A DNA stretch of 64,000 nucleotides from Trichomonas vaginalis G3 (taxonomy: Eukaryota; Parabasalia; Trichomonadida; Trichomonadidae). The stretch covers positions 3,906,001 through 3,970,000 of the forward strand of contig NC_067205.1 of NCBI RefSeq assembly GCF_026262505.1. Reading direction: 5' to 3'. How positions within the stretch are numbered: the stretch's first letter is position 1; each line of letters begins with the position of its first letter. The notes under the pieces were generated by a model, which worked only from the letters and a program-made list of their open reading frames with translations, ran no database searches and was not told where the DNA came from. A program made the position numbers and the translations under genes. Positions 60,044 to 64,000 of this stretch are shown piece after piece.

Positions 60044-60480
60044 TGTTTCAAGACAAGTCTTTTATTGTTTCAAGACAAGTCTTTTACTTTTTCAAGACAA
60101 GTCTTTTACTTTTTCAAGACAAGTCTTTTACTTTTTCAAGACAAGTCTTTTACTTTTTCAAGACAAGTCTTTTACTTTTTCAAGACAAGTCTTTTACTTT
60201 TTCAAGACAAGACCCGTTATTTTTCAAGAAATTTTTGGTGTAAAGTTCTCAAATTTGAGAACAGTGGTCTTGATTTAAGACGATACCCGTACTTTTTCAA
60301 GACAAGTCTTTTACTTTTTCAAGACAAGTCTTTTACTTTTTCAAGACAAGTCTTTTACTTTTTCAAGACAAGTCTTTTACTTTTTCAAGACAAGTCTTTT
60401 ACTTTTTCAAGACAAGTCTTTTATTGTTTCAAGACAAGTCTTTTACTTTTTCAAGACAAGTCTTTTATTGTTTCAAGACA
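60044..60480. repeat. Iteron-like array 2: about 17 direct repeats of 22 bp
   Basis: Consensus TACTTTTTCAAGACAAGTCT plus TT, with inner dyad AAGAC-AA-GTCTT. Eight units start at 60049 and every 22 bp to 60203; a spacer holds the perfect 18-bp palindrome GTTCTCAAATTTGAGAAC (60245-60262) and GTCTT..AAGAC (60267-60281); nine more units follow from 60298 to 60474. Flanked by ATGs pointing outward (60043 minus, 60481 plus). It lies between the KilA-N gene and the ATPase. Confidence 0.9.
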
Positions 60481-60573
60481 ATGTCCGACGTACCACCAAC
60501 CGAGTCCATTCCAAAGCCAGAAGAACCGACAGCCCCAGCACCACAACAGACTAAGACTAAAACACTTACATTT
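60481..60573 (+). pseudogene. Short gene start after iteron array 2
   Basis: ATG follows the last repeat: MSDVPPTESIPKPEEPTAPA, matching the start after array 1, then Pro/Gln/Lys-rich sequence. Beyond 60574 the reading is antisense to the ATPase gene, so only the beginning is likely genuine. Looks truncated. Confidence 0.35.
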
Positions 60574-61449
60574 TTACGCTTGACTTTTTACAATTTGAAC
60601 TTTGTTCGCGTAGATGTGAATTCTGAAAGAAGTATGAGGGTCTTGTATGACTTTGTACTTCTCCCATAGTTCATGTCTGTCAAACTTACCTGCCATGGAC
60701 TCTTTCATAAGTTCCATGAAATCGTCTTCGGACAATCCAGGGAAAAGTATGATATCAGTAAGTATTCTCTTTACATCCTTACTTAAACTCTTGGCTGTCT
60801 GTACACAAATGACAACTGAAATGTTAAAGTGTCTGAGCTTCTTAAGAATTCGACACATGTCTTGTTCTCTGTTCTTTAACAAAGGATGAGAAGCAAAGTC
60901 ATCTAAGATAAGAAGACATCTATGAGGGTAAGTCTTCCAATCGTACGATTGCAATTTCTTCGAAATGTATTCTATCTCTTTCTGTTTGTTTCTGAAGTGT
61001 TTCTTCTCTAATATTCTCTGCATTTCCTCATTTGGGTCTTTAAACTTCGAATTTATATACTCATTTATAGCATTGTACTTCAAAACTCTTCTTTGGTACT
61101 TCTTTATCCAATCTAACAACTCAGAGTCTTTTATACATACTAACTTAGACTTCTTTATAATATCTTTGAACGAATTGACGGTTTGGTCAAATTGACCCGA
61201 AGTACTACAAATGACTACTAACTCATAGAATGGGTTCTTCTCATCTAGTTCTTGTTGTTGTGCAGCCATTTTAAGATAAGTGAAAGTCTTACCCGACCCA
61301 GGTGGTGCGATTAGACCTGTTATACCATTCTGAGCAAATAAGAACTTGTCATGTATAGGTTTTATCTGAGCATTTTCTAACTTCCTCTTGTTCTTGTTTA
61401 AAACATTCTCAAATTTCTTGTCAATGTCAGCAAACTTTTTTTCTAACAT
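60574..61449 (-). CDS. Genome-packaging ATPase (FtsK/HerA, A32-like)
   Basis: 291 residues from the ATG at 61449, chosen because it follows a compact leader (ATTTTTCTAAAAAT) and gives the same length as element 1's enzyme; further open sequence upstream overlaps the divergent gene. Walker A APPGSGKT (48-55), Walker B CLLILDD, a later QTAK sensor, and a conserved helical middle (LLDWIKKYQRRVLKYNAINE). Role: DNA translocation into capsids. Intact. Confidence 0.85.
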   Translation of the reverse strand: MLEKKFADIDKKFENVLNKNKRKLENAQIKPIHDKFLFAQNGITGLIAPPGSGKTFTYLKMAAQQQELDEKNPFYELVVICSTSGQFDQTVNSFKDIIKKSKLVCIKDSELLDWIKKYQRRVLKYNAINEYINSKFKDPNEEMQRILEKKHFRNKQKEIEYISKKLQSYDWKTYPHRCLLILDDFASHPLLKNREQDMCRILKKLRHFNISVVICVQTAKSLSKDVKRILTDIILFPGLSEDDFMELMKESMAGKFDRHELWEKYKVIQDPHTSFRIHIYANKVQIVKSQA

Positions 61450-61485
61450 ATTTTTAGAAAAATTAAAAATTTTATCTTTTAGAAA
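61450..61485. promoter_or_regulatory. Divergent promoter, ATPase/unknown gene
   Basis: Thirty-six AT-rich bases between two starts, with ATTTTTCTAAAAAT toward the ATPase and TTTTATCTTTTAGAAA toward the plus gene. Confidence 0.4.
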
Positions 61486-61944
61486 ATGTCTAGCGATTTC
61501 GCTATCTATATTCGAGACAAACTTTTTGACAGCAAAACATCTGTCGACCATAAAATCTTACATAGTGTAAACAAGAAAGGTGAATTTGTTCTAAAGTTCT
61601 GTTTCTGGGAATATGACAAGAACCATAAAACATTAGGCAGAGAAGTCTTTAAGTTTGTCAATGACAGACTTGTTGACAGAGATGACGCCGATTGGAAAGA
61701 TGAAGTCCAACAAAAGTTCTTAGAATGCAAAGAAGACACATGCGCTGTTCTTGAAGATGAAATAGAAAACAGAATAGAAGAGCTAGTAAAGGACAAAGAA
61801 CTTTTACAAAAATATGGTTCTGAGAAGTTTGACATAACCCCACCAGAAAAGAAGAAGAAGAGAGAAAAGAAAGAAAAGAAAGAAAAGAAAGTAGAAGAAG
61901 AGAAGAAAGAACCAGTTCCAGAGAAGGTGAGATATGACATGTAA
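61486..61944 (+). CDS. Unknown element protein with Lys-rich tail
   Basis: 152 residues, homologue of 1654-2028 (FWEYDKNHK, KFVNDRLVDRDD). Helical acidic middle, then a tail of alternating KKKREKKEKKEKK and Glu/Pro, absent in element 1. The tail may bind nucleic acid or be disordered. Unknown function; conserved in both elements. Confidence 0.6.
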   Translation: MSSDFAIYIRDKLFDSKTSVDHKILHSVNKKGEFVLKFCFWEYDKNHKTLGREVFKFVNDRLVDRDDADWKDEVQQKFLECKEDTCAVLEDEIENRIEELVKDKELLQKYGSEKFDITPPEKKKKREKKEKKEKKVEEEKKEPVPEKVRYDM

Positions 61945-61960
61945 AAATAAAATTTTATTT

Positions 61961-62308
61961 TTAGAACATTTCTGGGTCAATGTCAATGTTCTCTTCCTCT
62001 TTAGGGGCAAACACTGGCTTAGACTCTAAAATCTTTTTACCCAACTTACCTTGAACTTCAACTATCTTAGACTCATAATATTCATAGTCGTCTGTCTTCT
62101 TTGGTTCATAAGGTATAACAAGTTTGTATGCTTTGCCTTCTTTAAGGTTTGAGAACCTTCTGTCAAAATTTTCTTTGACTGTTAACAAACCTTCTATGTC
62201 TAAGTCTTCAAATTTCGCACCATTTTTAGTCACAATAGCAAACTTAAACTGGTTCGATGTTCCAAACTTTGTCAAATGTAGACTTTTCAAAATGGTAGAA
62301 GTAAACAT
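61961..62308 (-). CDS. Unknown protein with acidic tail
   Basis: 115 residues. Beta-rich, compact (QFKFAIVTKNGAKFEDLDIE, KAYKLVIPYEPKK), ending in PKEEENIDIDPEMF. A single-stranded DNA-binding-type fold with an acidic tip is conceivable because it neighbours the helicase, but no motif proves it. It starts directly after a stop and inside another small reading frame. Confidence 0.5.
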   Translation of the reverse strand: MFTSTILKSLHLTKFGTSNQFKFAIVTKNGAKFEDLDIEGLLTVKENFDRRFSNLKEGKAYKLVIPYEPKKTDDYEYYESKIVEVQGKLGKKILESKPVFAPKEEENIDIDPEMF

Positions 62309-62381
62309 TCAAATAAGCGAATGGGTCTAGTTCTTCTTTGACTTCTGTCATGTACTTATTTACTGAGATGAATTTCGTCAT
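62244..62381 (-). CDS. Possible small gene overlapping the previous one
   Basis: 45 codons from the first ATG after the promoter-like TTTTATCCGATAGAAAAG: MTKFISVNKYMTEVKEELDP. It overlaps the start of the 115-residue gene in another frame. It may be a leader-type gene or the true 5' end of its neighbour. Confidence 0.3.
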   Translation of the reverse strand: MTKFISVNKYMTEVKEELDPFAYLNVYFYHFEKSTFDKVWNIEPV

Positions 62382-62416
62382 CTTTTCTATCGGATAAAAA
62401 AATATTTTTTTAAAAT

Positions 62417-63652
62417 TTACTCATAAAAATTTTTCTTTGTATATACGCCATTCTGAACATCTAAAAGACTTTTGACATTTGCCAAGAATGTACGTTTAGA
62501 AGCTGCCATATAACCATATTCTTGACAATATTGTTTATACGAATCGTACAATGACCTTTCATCTAAACACTCAAAGTTAGTCTCATCTATAAACAGTTCA
62601 TAAACACTCTTGTTTGCTTCTAACAATGTTTGTCTTTCTTCGGTATGTGGAATTTGTCTTGGATTGAACTTAGAAATATCTAATGTCATAAAATATGAGA
62701 ACAAGTGGTTGTAAAAGTTAGGTGTCAAAGTTTCTGCTAAGTCGTCAAAATATTCTGTATCTTGCATATGAGAATCTGACGTTCTGACAACTACATATCT
62801 TCTGTCAGAACTTTCTAACTTCATCGGAACAGTATTGTTTGAAACCATAATGAAGTTTGCAACATTTTCACAAACTCTTTGGTCTTTATATTTTCTTTCA
62901 ACAACTCCAACTTTGTCTGTTATAAGACTCTTCAAAGCATCTGAGTTCAAAACTTTTGTTGTATCTATACTTTGAAGTTCATTGCAAACTATAAGTTTCA
63001 TATTCTCAATTGAAGAGTTAAATTTACCGCAGATGTTTTCTAAGTTTGTCATATTAGGGTTCGAATAGCCCTCTAACAGTTTGCATAAGATATCTGTAAA
63101 GAAAGTGTTCTTACCAGTTCCTTGTTTTCCAATTATAATGAGAGCAGTTTCATTTTTAGCACTTGGATGTTGTAAGATGTTTGCAAACCAACATAAGATA
63201 TACTCATAGACTCTTTCGTTTCCATTGCATATAATTTCTTTGACATGGTCTAACCAAGCTTCTATAATATTTTCTTTCCATTCTACTTGTTCATATTTAT
63301 ATCCAGTGAAGATAGAATAGAAGTTTGGAGAAGGTGTATAGAACTTTATACCTCGAACTGAAAAATCTTCTAACTTTGACAATAAGATATCCCAAGCATC
63401 TAACATCTTCATTCCAACTTGTACGACTTTTATTTTCTTAAGTTTCTGTCTACATTCTTGTTCTGAAACTATTGTTGCTCTTGGTTTGTTAAAGACAACA
63501 TCCCATTCTTTCATGACATAACATTCTGGGGCAGAGTCGACATAAATGACTAAACGTTTCAAATTCTCGACTGCTTTGTTATAGTCTCGAAATGGACACA
63601 TATTTCTGAACGCTTGGAAGTCATAAAAATCTGAAACATCTATTCTGTACAT
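62417..63652 (-). CDS. SF3 (D5-like) helicase
   Basis: 411 residues. Walker A GKQGTGKN (175-182), Walker B region LIVCNE (220-225), motif C MVSNN with RRYVV after it, and a C-terminal helical domain (LDERSLYDSYKQYCQEYGYM) like the poxvirus D5 C-terminus. SF3 helicases unwind DNA at viral origins. The N-terminal 130 residues lack a visible primase motif. T-rich leader before MYRID. It suggests the iteron arrays, 2 and 6 kb away, could be its origin. Confidence 0.85.
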   Translation of the reverse strand: MYRIDVSDFYDFQAFRNMCPFRDYNKAVENLKRLVIYVDSAPECYVMKEWDVVFNKPRATIVSEQECRQKLKKIKVVQVGMKMLDAWDILLSKLEDFSVRGIKFYTPSPNFYSIFTGYKYEQVEWKENIIEAWLDHVKEIICNGNERVYEYILCWFANILQHPSAKNETALIIIGKQGTGKNTFFTDILCKLLEGYSNPNMTNLENICGKFNSSIENMKLIVCNELQSIDTTKVLNSDALKSLITDKVGVVERKYKDQRVCENVANFIMVSNNTVPMKLESSDRRYVVVRTSDSHMQDTEYFDDLAETLTPNFYNHLFSYFMTLDISKFNPRQIPHTEERQTLLEANKSVYELFIDETNFECLDERSLYDSYKQYCQEYGYMAASKRTFLANVKSLLDVQNGVYTKKNFYE

Positions 63653-63677
63653 TTTTATAAAAAAAAAAATATTTTTT

Positions 63678-63940
63678 TTATTCTTGAGCTATTTGTTGCA
63701 TTTGTTGTTCTTGAGCTATTTGTTGTTGAAGTTGTTCTTGTAATACAATACTTTCACCAGTTGCATCTTCCAATTCGAAACTTTCTGCCGTCATTGACAA
63801 ATACATAGGACATAAAAGTTTTACAGGAACAAAGTTTGCGTCAACTAAGGTTAAGTTTATGTTTGCTAAAGTGTTTGAGTTCACTAAAGCTGAAAACTCT
63901 GCATTCGAATGAACAATAGGCAAAACCAGCAGAGAAAGTG
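63678..63940 (-). pseudogene. Gln-rich element gene at the window edge, apparently broken
   Basis: Open frame with beta-like sequence (ANINLTLVDANFVPVKLLCP) and a C-terminal Gln repeat (QQQIAQEQQMQQIAQE). No ATG at its beginning; coding-like sequence upstream lies in other frames toward the edge. Probably one break. Unknown function. Confidence 0.35.
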
Positions 63941-64000
63941 TTGTTTATACGCATGAGTATCTTTTGGTCATAGTAGTTTCTGTCGACATTCGAATAGCAC

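Larger units (their letters stand above)
48499..64000. mobile_element. Maverick/Polinton-type element 3 (right end outside window)
   Basis: Virus-like element with adenine methylase, structural proteins, fibre, integrase, HNH nuclease, KilA-N genes, packaging ATPase and SF3 helicase. Its main genes are open and it shares at least seven gene families with element 1 in a different order. At most one or two small genes look broken, so it is young or recently active. No second terminal repeat is visible. DNA polymerase B would be expected to the right of the window. Confidence 0.8.

Noticed and set aside
60013-60583. Long frames rich in FQDKSFTFSRQ
   Set aside because: Same cause as array 1; only the part after the ATG at 60481 may be coding.
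61506-61940. 144-codon Ser/Phe-rich minus frame
   Set aside because: Antisense of the Lys/Glu-rich gene at 61486-61944.

Overview
The window looks like nuclear DNA of a trichomonad, most probably Trichomonas vaginalis. It is AT-rich and intron-poor, and a TCAYWWW initiator lies a few bases before the start of several host-type genes. It also carries Maverick/Polinton-type virus-like elements, Mutator-like transposons (MULEs) and repeated surface-protein genes. This rests on reading the sequence; no database search was run.

Layout. (1) 1 to about 14,150: most of a Maverick-type element (element 1), cut at the left edge, with KilA-N, HNH, integrase, fibre-like, capsid-like and packaging-ATPase genes, several of them broken. 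(2) About 14,720-24,370: a second, rearranged and noisy copy of the right part of element 1. Its difference density rises around two abrupt joins, so an assembly artefact is a serious possibility. (3) 24,376-27,420: a MULE transposase gene split by a 1.3-kb non-autonomous MULE with 9-bp target duplications, which itself holds a 121-bp tandem array. (4) 27,435-48,475: host DNA with a frameshifted host gene, then about two and a half copies of a tandem unit carrying Pmp-like (beta-helix) and glycine-rich (ALK/LTK-like) genes in active and decayed forms, a 121-bp GC-rich satellite, and a fold-back element with a 136-bp perfect palindrome. (5) 48,499-64,000: a second, better preserved Maverick-type element (element 3) inserted in the third host unit and running off the right edge. 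It has an adenine methylase, capsid-like and fibre genes, integrase, HNH, a KilA-N/GIY-YIG gene, a KilA-N regulator, packaging ATPase and SF3 helicase.

How the elements seem to work. The genes sort into two promoter types. Regulator-type genes (KilA-N, KilA-N/GIY-YIG, the CxxC protein and small unknowns) have a long leader with an AGAAAAAATAA..TAA block, a T-rich tract and GTATGTAAAGACA-like bases before ATG. Structural, packaging and integration genes have a compact TTTTA..TAAAATG leader, often shared by two divergent genes only 16-25 bp apart. Gene ends carry a recurring inverted repeat of one of two related types. Element 3 also has two arrays of 22-bp direct repeats, each split by a dyad, which look like replication-origin iterons or a multimeric operator.

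Strongest candidates for something undescribed are the two iteron arrays (56.1-56.65 and 60.05-60.48 kb), palindromic coding modules shared between the KilA-N gene and its upstream region (58.86-59.08 kb), tRNA-like Pol III units in both elements, and the two-class promoter code. DNA polymerase B and a convincing major capsid gene are not visible; they may lie outside the window.
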